Shown here: positions 1 to 9,938 of the stretch, one piece after another
Layout: every line of letters begins with the position of its first letter
Position numbering within the stretch: position 1 is the stretch's first letter
Assembly: GCA_019188255.1 (NCBI GenBank)
Contig: JAETXT010000007.1
Coordinates: forward strand, 3,286,001-3,350,000
From: Verticillium longisporum
Taxonomy: Eukaryota > Ascomycota > Sordariomycetes > Glomerellales > Plectosphaerellaceae
Direction: 5' to 3'
DNA: 64,000 bases
Made by a program: the position numbers and the translations under genes
The notes under the pieces: model-generated
Database searches by the model: none
What the model was told of the DNA's origin: nothing
Seen by the model: the letters and a program-made list of their open reading frames with translations, nothing else

Positions 1-615
1 GACCTCAAGGTCCTTGTCAAGGTCACGGGCAAGTGCACGACCGATACCATCTCCGCCGCCGGTCCCTGGCTCAAGTACAAGGGCCACCTGCCCAACATCA
101 GCGCCAACACACTCAACACGGCCGTCAACGCCGCCACGGGCGAGGTCAACGTCGCCTACGACCTCGACGGCTCCCGCCACACCATCCCTGACCTTGCCTT
201 CCGCTGGAAGGCTGCTGGTCAGCCGTGGCTCGTCGTCGCCGAGCACAACTACGGCGAGGGCAGCGCGCGTGAGCACGCCGCCCTGCAGCCCCGCTTCCTC
301 GGCGCGCGTGTCGTGCTGACCAAGTCCTTTGCTCGCATCCACGAGACGAACCTGAAGAAGCAGGGCGTCGTGCCCCTGACCTTTGCCAACGAGGCCGACT
401 ACGACCTCATCGACGCCGGCGACGAGGTCAGCACCGTCGGCCTCTACGAGATGCTGCAGAACGGAGGCAAGGGCGACGTCCAGCTTCGCGTCAAGAAGGC
501 GGCCGGCGGCGAGGAGGTGCTCATCAAGACCAAGCACGCCGTCAGCGAGGACCAGGCCGGCTTCATCCTGGCCGGCAGCGCGTTGAGCATGTTATCCAAG
601 AGGGCGCATGCGTAA
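1..615 (+). CDS. Aconitate hydratase family, C-terminal part (5' truncated by window edge)
   Basis: Reading frame 1 is open from the first base to a TAA at 613-615 and encodes the last 204 residues of an aconitase-family protein. Family knowledge: aconitase is an iron-sulphur enzyme interconverting citrate and isocitrate, usually in mitochondria. The visible part is the swivelling C-terminal domain: GPWLKYKGHLPNIS near the start, the active-site loop GEGSAREHAAL, which keeps the serine and arginine of the catalytic SxR motif, and the nearly invariant SFARIHETNLKKQG. The substrate-loop wording (VVAEHNYGEGSAREHAAL) looks closer to the second fungal mitochondrial paralogue (Aco2/AcoB type, implicated in lysine biosynthesis) than to the main TCA enzyme, but that is recalled similarity only. 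The [4Fe-4S] cysteines lie in the missing part. The tail faces the convergent gene at 1070-2821. Confidence 0.93.
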   Translation, partial: DLKVLVKVTGKCTTDTISAAGPWLKYKGHLPNISANTLNTAVNAATGEVNVAYDLDGSRHTIPDLAFRWKAAGQPWLVVAEHNYGEGSAREHAALQPRFLGARVVLTKSFARIHETNLKKQGVVPLTFANEADYDLIDAGDEVSTVGLYEMLQNGGKGDVQLRVKKAAGGEEVLIKTKHAVSEDQAGFILAGSALSMLSKRAHA

Positions 616-1069
616 GCTCGACATCCCCTTTTTGTCTCTATACTTGTCTTGTCACGTAGACGCTTGGGGGGTTCACTTTTCTTTTTTTTTTTCCGAACAC
701 AAAAGAACAATGTTCGTACAAGGAGCGTGTAAATAGTTTCTTGATGTTTTTCGTTTCTTGCTTAGAGAGGCGCCTTTTCTGGTTTGGCACGGGGTCCCTA
801 AAAAATGAAATGCAAAGTTGAATTACGTTCCTGCTCGACGCTATACCGTCTGTCCTCCACATATGCCCCATGCTCCTCAAAATATAAAGATGAACTTGCA
901 AAACTGTCCCGATCACTATGCTCTCTTTCGGTAGCGTAGTTGCGCTTGCTTTGGTATGCTCGTTCCCGTTCATGTATTGCTTGGACGCCAAACACCCGAA
1001 CTTCTCTGATATTCATCAGTCGTCGGCGGCCCCCAGTCGAGGCTGCCGTTATGTCTCGTTTATGATTAT
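616..1069. other. Convergent intergenic spacer
   Basis: 454 bp between two convergent stop codons. It has a T-rich run at about 675-692 that would suit the 3' UTR of the aconitase gene. I see no coding potential or structured RNA. Confidence 0.6.
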
Positions 1070-2821
1070 TCATGCTCGCCCATTTGGCGAAGCCGCCCGT
1101 CCGTTGGTCACGGCACCCGGCGCGACAGGCTCCCTTCCCTGGCCCAGCAAGTTCTGGATCGTTTCGCCCGCCGCTTTCCGCCGCATCTTCTGCTGCGCCA
1201 TGTGCACGACCTGGGCGCGGTTCGAGCGCATCCACTCGCACGCGCGCAGCCAGGACGGGTTGGCCTTGACATAGTCCGGCAGCTCACTCTCCGCAACGTC
1301 CCCAAAATCCACAGGGCGGCTGTGCGTCCACGGCGCGGGCGGGTGCCGCCGCAGCGGCTGGCCGAGAGCAAGCGCCGCCTTGTCGGCCCGCATCCGGGCT
1401 TCGGCCTGGCGTCTGAGGTCCCGCCGCCGCTGCGCTGCGCGTCCAAACTGGGCTTTCCGGCCGCCTCGCGCCCTGATCTCCGCCATCTTGGCGTCGTACC
1501 ACTCTTCCGTCCAGCGCAGCGGCCAGTGGATCCGTGGGTCGAGAGCGAGGTGCAGACGGTCGCTCTCTTCTGGGAGTCGGTCCGCTGCAGGCTGCTGCGG
1601 CGCGGGAGATGTTGCGTCGCGGCCTTGCGCGTACACTTCGGCGTCGAAGGCGGTTTGGTCGAACGCCGCAGCCAATCTCTCGCGACGGATGGCGGCTGCT
1701 GTGACTTGTCTGATACGCTCCTTCTCCCTATGTGCTCTCGAAGACGCCGTGTGGGCAAAGGGTGAGTGCGCCGTGGTAGTGTGGCCGTTAGCAGGTCGCT
1801 GCGTGGCTGCATGTCGAGGTGGCGGCGCTGCCATAGACGAGACAAGCTGCTCTTCTAGTGCGTCTCGGACATGGACAGGCAGTCCGTCCGGCACCCTCTT
1901 CACTGAGACTAGCCTGTGCGGTGTCTGTTGAGGCCGTGTGCCGCGCTGAGACTCACTCGACTCTGATGGCTGCCTAAGCCGCTGCTGTTTTTCGATTTCC
2001 TGTCGCGCGTACCAGCTTTCCGCTCTGCTTTCTAAATTTGTTCGGAATGTCTGCAGGGGACTTTGCTTTGGAGGTGGTGGTTCGAAAGTATTGCGTCGAG
2101 GAAAGCCTGCGTTCCGCGGATCTTCTATGATCCATGAATTCAGATGTGGCAGGGAGGATGTGTGGCCCTCGTGTGGCAATGCTGAATGATCTCGCAACGG
2201 TGGAAGTGATATGGTCGACTCTAATCTCGAAGCCTCAACTCGAGGTCTATGATCGCGGTCGGGCGATAGGGGTTTCGGCGCAATACTTAGGATCGGGGGT
2301 AGATAGGGCCTGAAGATTGGTGGCCTGGGTGGAGGGTTGTCTTGCCCTGGCACTGGTCGTTTCCGCGAAAGGCCTCCTGACGGGGGCCACTGAACTCCAT
2401 GGTGGTTGGGCAAGGGTACTGGGTTGTATGCGTCTGACTTGGTATACAATAGATGGCTATTAGGGACCTGCGGTGTGCTTGACCTCGAGAACGGGGTGAG
2501 TCCTCGCGGTATGTTCTGGATCCCGGGATTTTGGGCAACCTTCTTGGCTGTCCGTTGAGACCGGTGGAAGAATTCCTCTCCAAGCCGAGAGTTCACTGGC
2601 AAGCCAGGCATAGTACTATCAGACCTACTGCTGGGACTCGCTCTTGGTTGGTCATCCGTGGTGGGTTGGCGCCAATATCCGCCCGCTTGTTGTGGGGGAT
2701 CTGGTGCGGCATGCTGCGCACAATACCGATCCATGAACAGGACCGTGGCCGAGCAGCCAGGGTAACGACATTGCGTTCCGAAACGAGGCTGAGGCTGTAA
2801 TGGTGGCTCTTCGTGGTCCAT
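1070..2821 (-). CDS. Unrecognised low-complexity protein with N-terminal zinc-ribbon-like motif
   Basis: One uninterrupted frame of 583 residues from ATG 2821 to TGA 1070; the frame stays open a few codons upstream without another ATG. I do not recognise the family. Near residues 15-40 there is a C-x4-C-x10-C-x2-H pattern (CRYPGC ... YCAQH), which looks like a small zinc-binding knuckle of the kind found next to nuclease or DNA-binding modules. Then follow about 350 residues rich in Pro, Ser, Arg and Gln with no visible fold, and a basic C-terminal third, rich in Arg and Ala and predicted helical, with LDPRIHWPLRWTEEWYDAK and a Trp-rich stretch (PSWLRACEWMRSN). No signal peptide or membrane span. 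The basic helical end and zinc motif suggest a nuclear or nucleic-acid role, but this is inference. An additional 5' exon upstream cannot be excluded. Confidence 0.7.
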   Translation of the reverse strand: MDHEEPPLQPQPRFGTQCRYPGCSATVLFMDRYCAQHAAPDPPQQAGGYWRQPTTDDQPRASPSSRSDSTMPGLPVNSRLGEEFFHRSQRTAKKVAQNPGIQNIPRGLTPFSRSSTPQVPNSHLLYTKSDAYNPVPLPNHHGVQWPPSGGLSRKRPVPGQDNPPPRPPIFRPYLPPILSIAPKPLSPDRDHRPRVEASRLESTISLPPLRDHSALPHEGHTSSLPHLNSWIIEDPRNAGFPRRNTFEPPPPKQSPLQTFRTNLESRAESWYARQEIEKQQRLRQPSESSESQRGTRPQQTPHRLVSVKRVPDGLPVHVRDALEEQLVSSMAAPPPRHAATQRPANGHTTTAHSPFAHTASSRAHREKERIRQVTAAAIRRERLAAAFDQTAFDAEVYAQGRDATSPAPQQPAADRLPEESDRLHLALDPRIHWPLRWTEEWYDAKMAEIRARGGRKAQFGRAAQRRRDLRRQAEARMRADKAALALGQPLRRHPPAPWTHSRPVDFGDVAESELPDYVKANPSWLRACEWMRSNRAQVVHMAQQKMRRKAAGETIQNLLGQGREPVAPGAVTNGRAASPNGRA

Positions 2822-4635
2822 CTTTCGGCCGGAGGTCACCGAGGATGCTCCGGTAGAGGCTGATTTGCCGGAGTGATAGTTGGAGTAAACGCTGGGTCTG
2901 CTCGAGTGAGAGGTGGCAGACAGTTCTTGGTCATGTCGGCTTTTGGTCTTCCCTTGTCGAGAACAACGACGGCATAACCAAAGTCTGTAAGAGCAGTCAG
3001 CCAGTGCTGCTTGCTGTGACGCGGTGGATGTTCTAGACCGTTCGAGAGAGGAGGATCCGGGACGGACAACGTGGTAACCTACCTATTGGATGGTATGTGG
3101 CGATGACAAGCGACGTGAAAGTAAGAGCCGCATCGGTTACCACACGCGTAAAGTGCTTGATCAAATTGCTCGCCTTTTCCGCAATATCGGCAGGCCCCAG
3201 CAGAGGTTGGTCGCCCCAGTTGGTTGGGTGGATTTCTGCGATGCAAGTTAGCCATGGTGTATATGCATGATTCTGTCTTGCATCAAACGCGTCGCCAGCG
3301 AAGAGGAGCTCAAACTGTGTTTCGAATTCAGTTCTTTCTCTAAATTGTGTCTTCATCGAGGGGAGCCAGCAGCGGTTTTGAAGTCCATGATGCGCGTTTG
3401 GCGGGAGAGGCGACGAAACTTTTGTTTGCCGCAGCCTTTGGTCCGACGCGGTTGAGGCAGCGAAGAGCCGAACTCCATAAAGTGGCAATGCAAAGTCGAA
3501 GCAGCGCATCAATGTGTTCTCCATGGGAACCAGGTGTGTAGCCGAGAGTACTTGGTCTGCACCGGCACCAGGGCAAGACAACGTGAAGCTGTCGACAGAC
3601 TGGTAGGACCACGAGAGAGTTCAACTCTCGAGTACGAGTTCGAGGTCGGGGTGGTTCTTCGGTCCCCTCCCAAACCGAACACACGCATCAGGCAAACTCT
3701 AACCCCAGAAGGGCTCCCTTCTGTCGGACCTTTTACCAGAAGTTCATCATGGATGAAACACAGTCTCCGTTCGGGGAGGAAAAGCAGAAAGACAGAGGCG
3801 CCTGAGAGCGTACATACCGCGGAGATTGGACAGGTATCACTTCTGGACGACTGTGATGCGCACGAGTGAGGCGGCGGGAGATGATGACAAGTTTAGCGTT
3901 CTCGGGCTGTCAAAACAGGTGAGATGCCTCTGATCGAAGTGAGTCGTCCGCGAAGAGAAAAATAAGTCGGCTCGTGTGTGAAGTGAGGTTGCTTCGATGA
4001 CTGCAGCTGACACATGGTTGGTAGGTGATTGCATAAGTGAACCTTGATTAGCGAACGCATCGGACCTAGAAGAAAAGTGCTAGGATGAGGTGTCTCCTCG
4101 GCCGTCACCCAGCCTTGCCAGGTCAGGGCAGATGCAACGACAGAGCCTCGAGCGAGGCTGTGGTAGATGGATGAAGCTCACAACAAACAGGGTATATAGG
4201 ATGGCAGGTACCTCGGCGGGTACATTAGGTGGGCAAGCAAGGCAAGATAAAGATAGGTGGGTGGGATTGGCACAGCGAGCGTCAGAAGGTGCTGACTGGA
4301 GTTGCTCTTGGTTTTACCACCCTTGGCGTAGACCGAATCGGGTTAGCACCAGATGCCGCTTTTGCTCAGATTCGTCTGTCGCCCTTGCACACGCTAAGCC
4401 ACCCTTCGCGAATTGCCCTATATATGCCATCCACGCTGTAATACATTGGCACGTTCGTATTGAAACGTCAAGCCTCTTCCGCATGGAGATGTTCCATATA
4501 CTCATCATGTGGCGCTGGCGCGGCCACTGGCGCGGCCAACAACCAACAACGGTCATGCTTCGGCACGGCGAACTCCTGGCTTAGGAGTAACTTGACATGG
4601 CAACTCAACCGCAGCCTAAAGCTTATGCTCAGTCA
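2822..4635. other. Gene-free stretch upstream of the 583-residue protein and the copia fragment
   Basis: 1.8 kb in which I find only short or composition-driven open frames (for example about 180 codons on the minus strand at 3033-3581, without recognisable sequence). It should hold the promoter of the minus-strand gene ending at 2821. Small TAGGTA-type motifs occur near 4018 and 4208. Confidence 0.45.
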
Positions 4636-4792
4636 TGTTGGTGGTATTCACTTGGGGGCTTCCAGTGGCATTCACCTGATGCCAGGTGGCCTGTGCCCTG
4701 GCACCTCCCATAGCTTAGTTCCAGGCACCCTCCTGCCCTAGAGAATAGCTTCCCAATACACACCTTTCTTCTCAGACCCTTGACCTCCAACA
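4636..4792 (+). repeat. 5' long terminal repeat of a Ty1/copia-type retrotransposon
   Basis: A 157-bp segment begins TGTTGG and ends CCAACA, a perfect 6-bp inverted pair containing the canonical TG...CA retroviral-type ends. A primer binding site follows directly, and the gag frame starts about 200 bp downstream. No second copy of this LTR is visible after gag or elsewhere in the window, so the element is not flanked by two LTRs and no target-site duplication can be defined (left flank is AGTCA). At 157 bp the LTR is short but within the range of fungal copia elements. Confidence 0.72.
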
Positions 4793-4804
4793 GGTTATGC
4801 GCCC
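4793..4804 (+). promoter_or_regulatory. Primer binding site matching a half-tRNA of initiator methionine tRNA
   Basis: The 12 bases after the LTR read GGTTATGCGCCC. The complement of the anticodon region of eukaryotic initiator tRNA-Met is GGTTATGAGCCC, so 11 of 12 match. Copia of Drosophila and several fungal and plant copia elements prime minus-strand synthesis from an internal fragment of initiator tRNA-Met rather than from its 3' end. The position, immediately after the CCAACA end of the LTR, supports both calls. Confidence 0.65.
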
Positions 4805-4998
4805 TTTTGCGCACCGCGCAGTATCGTTGATATCACGATTTTAATATCGTTATCAACAGCTTCATTTCTTCTATTCAACGGTATTACTATCGTTCATTTT
4901 GAGCAAGGTTTGGTGGAAAACTCTACCTTAAACCACTCCTTCACGACAAACGTCATTCCTGCCAAAACGGGCCAACTGCTCGACGATATCAAGCCACA

Positions 4999-5859
4999 AT
5001 GGCTCGTCCTCAGCTCTACACCCAAATCGACCGCCTGGTCGGCGAATCGAACCTCCGCTCCTGGCAGTTCAACATCATCAATCTGCTGGAACGAGAACGC
5101 TGTCTTCAATTCCTTTATTCGTCAATCCCACCCCCTGTTGACCCTGAGGCCCTGGAGGTATGGGAGGAGAAGAAGGCAGCGGCAATGAGCACTCTTTCCA
5201 CCAACATTGATCCTAGCCTCCTCGATCGCCTTAAGGGCGGAGGTTGGGATATGAGGGATCAAGACCCTCACAAGTTATGGGATGCAATTAATCGAACAAT
5301 TCCCAGGGTCTCGTTAGATGCTGTCATGGATCTCACCCGTGAGTTCTGCAGGATTGAAACTGGTGATTTTCCAACCCTCTATGCCTATTTGGCTCGTGCC
5401 CAAACCCTCCGACGCCGCCTCTTGGAGATCCATGGCGTCGATACACCTATGTTCGTTCATATGCTCCTCAATGGCATTCGTGACCAATATCCTGCTTTGT
5501 TCGAGAAGCACGCGACGATGAAGGTCTGCGACTGGCATGACGTTGTGGCCGATATCACCTATAAGGCTAACGGTCAAGAATCTGCCTTCAACTCCATGAC
5601 TGCTGTGCAGGGCACCGGCAATCGAAGCCAGAAAAAGGGTAATTCCACGCCTACCACCGCTTCAGGTGCCAACAAGAAGCATCCTGCCTGCCCTCACCAT
5701 CTCAAGGAAGGCAAGGAACTGTTCAACCACGCCTCCTCTGCCTGCTTCCTCATTGAGAAGAATATACCATCGAAGTGGTCCGGCGAGGCCCGCGACAGGG
5801 CCATCAAGGCCGCCAGGGCTCACCGTTGCAAGTCAGAGGGGCACGGTGGCACAACATAG
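4999..5859 (+). CDS. Gag-like protein of a truncated Ty1/copia retrotransposon
   Basis: 286 codons, ATG 4999 to TAG 5857-5859, uninterrupted. The order and spacing of features match copia-type Gag (UBN2/retrotran_gag families): an N-terminal start with a conserved tryptophan (SWQFNIINLL), a middle with LWDAINRT, and the leucine-rich FVHMLLNGIRDQYPALFE. The C-terminal tail holds scattered Cys and His but no complete CCHC knuckle, and no protease, integrase or reverse transcriptase follows in any frame before the next gene at 6949. In this family Gag forms the particle that packages element RNA. With the LTR and primer site upstream this is a 5'-only remnant, cut off at or just after the gag end. 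The open frame and absence of obvious C-to-T decay imply either a recent truncation or no exposure to RIP. Confidence 0.8.
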   Translation: MARPQLYTQIDRLVGESNLRSWQFNIINLLERERCLQFLYSSIPPPVDPEALEVWEEKKAAAMSTLSTNIDPSLLDRLKGGGWDMRDQDPHKLWDAINRTIPRVSLDAVMDLTREFCRIETGDFPTLYAYLARAQTLRRRLLEIHGVDTPMFVHMLLNGIRDQYPALFEKHATMKVCDWHDVVADITYKANGQESAFNSMTAVQGTGNRSQKKGNSTPTTASGANKKHPACPHHLKEGKELFNHASSACFLIEKNIPSKWSGEARDRAIKAARAHRCKSEGHGGTT

Positions 5860-6948
5860 GTTGGTCACTGAGAATATATCACTCTTGTCAGTTGTGCCTG
5901 GTCAGCTAGCTGTCTGCAAAAACCCATCACTTCGACCTAGCTGAACCTTCAGGGTGGCAGTCAGGCTGCTCGAGTAGGTAGTCTGAGTGTGTTTGAACCC
6001 TCACACCGGGATGAAAGTACGGGACCCTGGCATCGACTTTGGCAAGTCTGTCGTGAGAGTTTCATAGACGATGGCTCCTCTGGAGAAACGACCTGGATGT
6101 AGGCTTCAGCCATCTGTACTGTGGAAAGTATAGCTAATCAGCCAGCGGGCTGTTGCGTGTTGTCGCATCGTTCATCGAGATCAACTCCAAATGTGACTTC
6201 GGTTTCGCTGTCCAATGAAGAAAGACACCATAACTGTTTGATCTGTCGTTGTACGTTGAAGTTGTTGCCCGCAGAGCACAGCAATCTTGTGGATTGTCCA
6301 GTCCAGAGTGTCCTAGCTCTGTAAGTATTCCAGATAGGTATCTTTCCCAGACACCCAAAGTAATAAGCAAAGACTGAGATACAAAGCCGCCCCTTCCTTC
6401 CATCTCTCTGCGATGCCTCACGTAAGACAGTGGTGACGAATGCCCCGCTTTCTTCCTTTCTTTTTCTGTTTCGCTTGAAGAGAGCCGCCTTTTTAATGAC
6501 CGTTTCGAATAGCAACCTTCAGCTGCTTTGAAGGCCACTCAGGATCAAGGCCACAGCGGTCGTTCTTTGGCCCGCCAGTCTGACGCGTTTTGGCCCAAGC
6601 TCCCGTCTGTAGCGGACACGACACGCCAAAAAGCATGATCGCCTAGCTCCCGTCAGCGCTGTCTCCGCCCTGTTCGCCTGCCCGACGGCCCCTCCATCTG
6701 TCCGAACAGGCTTAGCGCGGGGTTCTGCTCAGACGCCATGTCCCTGTCCTGACAGGTTGACCTTTGGGTCCGACTACGCCTGTAGTCCGACTACGCCTGT
6801 AGTTATCGTAGTGAGCTGTCTTCAGGACGCGACACTTCAAGGGGGGCAACATATCTTTCTTTAGTCCTCACGACGCGATCGCTATCCGCCAACACCACTT
6901 CATTCTCCTCGTTGCGTGTTGCGGGCACTTTCAGGTTGCTGTGCGACC
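5860..6948. other. Spacer and 5' region of the SCYL gene
   Basis: 1.1 kb after the gag stop, without pol sequence or a 3' LTR. Around 6770-6805 the 15-bp string GTCCGACTACGCCTG is directly repeated (two adjacent copies with minor flanks). The rest presumably carries the promoter and 5' UTR of the gene at 6949. Confidence 0.5.
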
Positions 6949-9545
6949 ATGAATTTCTTCTCCGCCGTGGCCTCGGCCATATCCCAAGGGTCCCCCTTAC
7001 CCTACAACATTGGCGACAAGGTCGATGTTGACCAGTCCATCTGGACCCTGAACAATGGCACAAAGAGGGTAAATACAATTGACGCTTCCCCTTCCGGTCT
7101 CTATTTTGGAAGCAAAACCTGACATACCATTCAGGAAGACGGATCCAGCTGCAGTGTTTTCTCCTTCGACATCGCCGCCAACAAGTCTCGACTACCCCTC
7201 GCGAAGAACGCCCTACGCAAGCTGCGAACGCTCCGACATCCTGGAGTGATTAAAGTCCTAGACACTGTCGAAGTACGCTGCTTGCCTGCTCTATGCAACG
7301 ACCTCCTTCTTACATGACTCCCAGACCGAGACCCATATCTACATTGCGACCGAGAGGGTCGTGCCCCTGAGGTGGCATATAAGGAGAAAGAGCCTGAGTC
7401 CCGAGGCGATCAAATGGGGTCTGCACAGTGTGGCCGTACGTTATTTGAGGAGCGCCTGTTTTACCTGTTCGTAATAAAAGCCTGACACTGCAGCAGCGGA
7501 CGGTCAAGTTCATAAACGACGAGGCAACCTCGATTCACGGCAATATCAAGGCCGGCTCTGTGTATACATCCGAGAGTGGAGAATGGAAGCTAGGCGGCTT
7601 CGAAGTCTTGAGCAGCGTGAAAGATGACGAAGCAGTCATCTATGTAAGTCGCGCTCCATCACGTATTCCGTACACGACTGACTCGGGGACTGCAGACATA
7701 CGGAAGCCTCGTCCCCGATTCAGGACGGTATACGCCTCCTGAACTGGCCCGTAGTGGGTGGGATGCGATAAAGAAGAGTCCTCACTCGGCAGTTGACTCG
7801 TATGGCCTTGGGTGCCTCGTCTTCGAGGCTTTCAATGGCGACTTTCAAGGCTCCGATCAGGCGGGCCAGACGAAGAACCTCCGCCCACGATGCACGCAAG
7901 CTACAAGCGGCTCGTGAATCCAAACCCCAAGGCGCGCCTGAGTGCTGCGCACTTCCTAGACCAAGGGTCTCGTACGGGCTCGTTCTTTGACAGTCCCCTC
8001 ATCAAGTTGACGGAGGGTATCGACAACATGGGAGTCATGTCCGAGCCTGAACGAGAATCTTTCATCGAGTCAGTAGCCTAGCTCACATATCCCGATCGCT
8101 TACAACACACTAACTCAACATAGTGGCTTCGAACAAATCACCGACGATCTCCCAGAAGACTTCATCAAAATGAAGGCGTTGCCTGAAATGCTCAAATCCG
8201 TTGAGTTTGGCGGCGGTGGACCCAAGGCCCTCGGTGTGGTTATGAAAATCACAGGGAAACTGTCCGGCGAAGACTTCGACACCAGGATCACTCCGGTTGT
8301 CATCCGCTTATTTGGAAACCCGGACCGAGCAATCCGGGTGTGCCTCCTCGACAGTCTACCCTTGATGATCGACCGTCTGTCACAGAAAATTGTCAACGAC
8401 AAGATCTTCCCGCAACTGGTCACAGGCTTTGCAGATGCAGCCCCTATAGTCAGGGAACAGACTCTCAAGTCTGTGCTTGTGATTATTTCGAAACTGTCGG
8501 ATCGAACCATCAATGGCGAGCTGCTAAGGTACCTAGCCAAGACGGCGAATGACGAACAACCGGGCATTCGAACCAACACGACCATCTGCCTCGGCAAGAT
8601 CGCGAAGAACCTGGGTGTTTCGTCAAGAGCAAAGGTGCTGATTGCAGCCTTTACTCGCTCTCTTCGCGATCCCTTTGTACACGGCCGAAACGCCGCTCTC
8701 ATGGCACTGGGCGCAACAAGCGAGCACTTTTCCGACGAAGACTGCGCGACGCGGATCTTGCCTGCCATCTGCCCGCTGCTGATGGACAAGGAAAAGCTGG
8801 TGCGTGATCAGGCGAACAAGAGCATAGACGTCTACTTGCAAAAGATTCGCAAGGCAGCCGCAGCCATGCCCGAGTCTGTGCTGCCCCCTCCGGCTGCCGA
8901 GGCTGCAGCAGGCCCAAGAATGAGCACCCCTCAGCCCAGCGAGGGCTCCTCATGGACTGGATGGGCTATTTCCTCATTCACCAACAAAATGTCTGCGGCT
9001 GCAGGTGAGATGCAGACGAACGATCACGGCACGACGTCTGGAACGACGACACCGCGAGTGACCTCGTCTCCTGGCCTGGAAACCAAAAAGACGGGGTCGA
9101 CCGCGTCCACACTTCACAGACAGGCCGTTACTTCTCCGCTCCCCACATCATCCAGGGCAACACCTCAGCCGGCTGCAGACTCCTTTTTCCAAGACATTGA
9201 TGACGCTGGTGAAGACGATGCATGGGGAGAAATGCATGACGATGACACGTTTTCGACGCGCCCAGCGCCAAATCCGCAGCGTCCAAGCCCGCAACAGCCA
9301 GCTCGACGCCATTTGACGACGGATCAGAGCCTGATTTCGCCGGCTGGCTGGCTGCTCAAAATCAGAAGAAGAGTGGGCCCTCCAAGCCGTTGCCTAAAGG
9401 ACTCACCAAGTCGACATCTGTGGCGAAGAAGCCTACCGCCACCAAGACAACTGCGAAGCCAGCAGCGAAGCCGGTAGTTGCCAAGAAGATTGACATGAAG
9501 CCTAAGGAAACGGGTGATGATGACGGTTGGGGTGACGGATGGTAA
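6949..9545 (+). CDS. SCYL1/Scy1-type N-terminal pseudokinase with HEAT repeats; two single-base frame breaks
   Basis: Six exons: 6949-7068, 7135-7272, 7325-7435, 7497-7643, 7696-8068, 8124-9545; about 770 residues. The N-terminal 280 residues are a protein-kinase fold lacking catalytic residues: the HRD site reads SIHGN and the DFG site GGF. An alpha-solenoid follows (PEDFIKMKALPEMLKSVEFG, typical of SCYL/Scy1, then HEAT-like helices to about residue 560). The Ser/Thr-rich tail ends DDGWGDGW. Family knowledge: SCYL1-like proteins act in COPI/Golgi traffic and tRNA export or tRNA-related signalling. The frame breaks twice: one base is missing at about 7876-7882 (between QTKN and the PPTMHASYKRL block), and one T is missing in the T run at 9250-9253 (before FDAPSAKSAASKP). 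With both restored the exon sum is exactly 2,313 nt. I take these as sequence errors, not decay. Convergent with LST8, stops 393 bp apart. Confidence 0.9.
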
Positions 9546-9938
9546 AGGACATGATGAGCTCACAAACGGCCTCTCTCATGTCTGACGGATGTTCCCATTT
9601 TTGAGTTCCATCTCATCACATTTGCTGGCGTTGTCTGGTCGCTGGAGACCATAGCTCTACTTTGGATACCATCACGTGAAAGCAGGCATGATAGACGAGG
9701 GCTAGAGCACGAGATCGGTTGCTTGAAAAGGATCATGGTACGAATTGAATCAGTCAATTGATCAAGACGTTTTCAAAATGACCCAATTGGGCAGCAAATA
9801 GTTTCCAGACGCCTTGCCGACCCGACCCTGAACCTGGATCATACAACTCGTGAACTAAAAACAGCATGGGAAAGAGGGAGGGAGGGACCTGCTACCTTGA
9901 GCCCCCGACCTCTGGCAACCTCTAGCAAAAAGGACAGC
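9546..9938. other. Convergent spacer between SCYL and LST8 genes
   Basis: 393 bp shared by two 3' ends; nothing coding or structured noted. Confidence 0.6.

Noticed and set aside
8115..8789. 224-codon open frame opposite the SCYL HEAT region
   Set aside because: Antisense shadow; the sense strand has clear SCYL homology.
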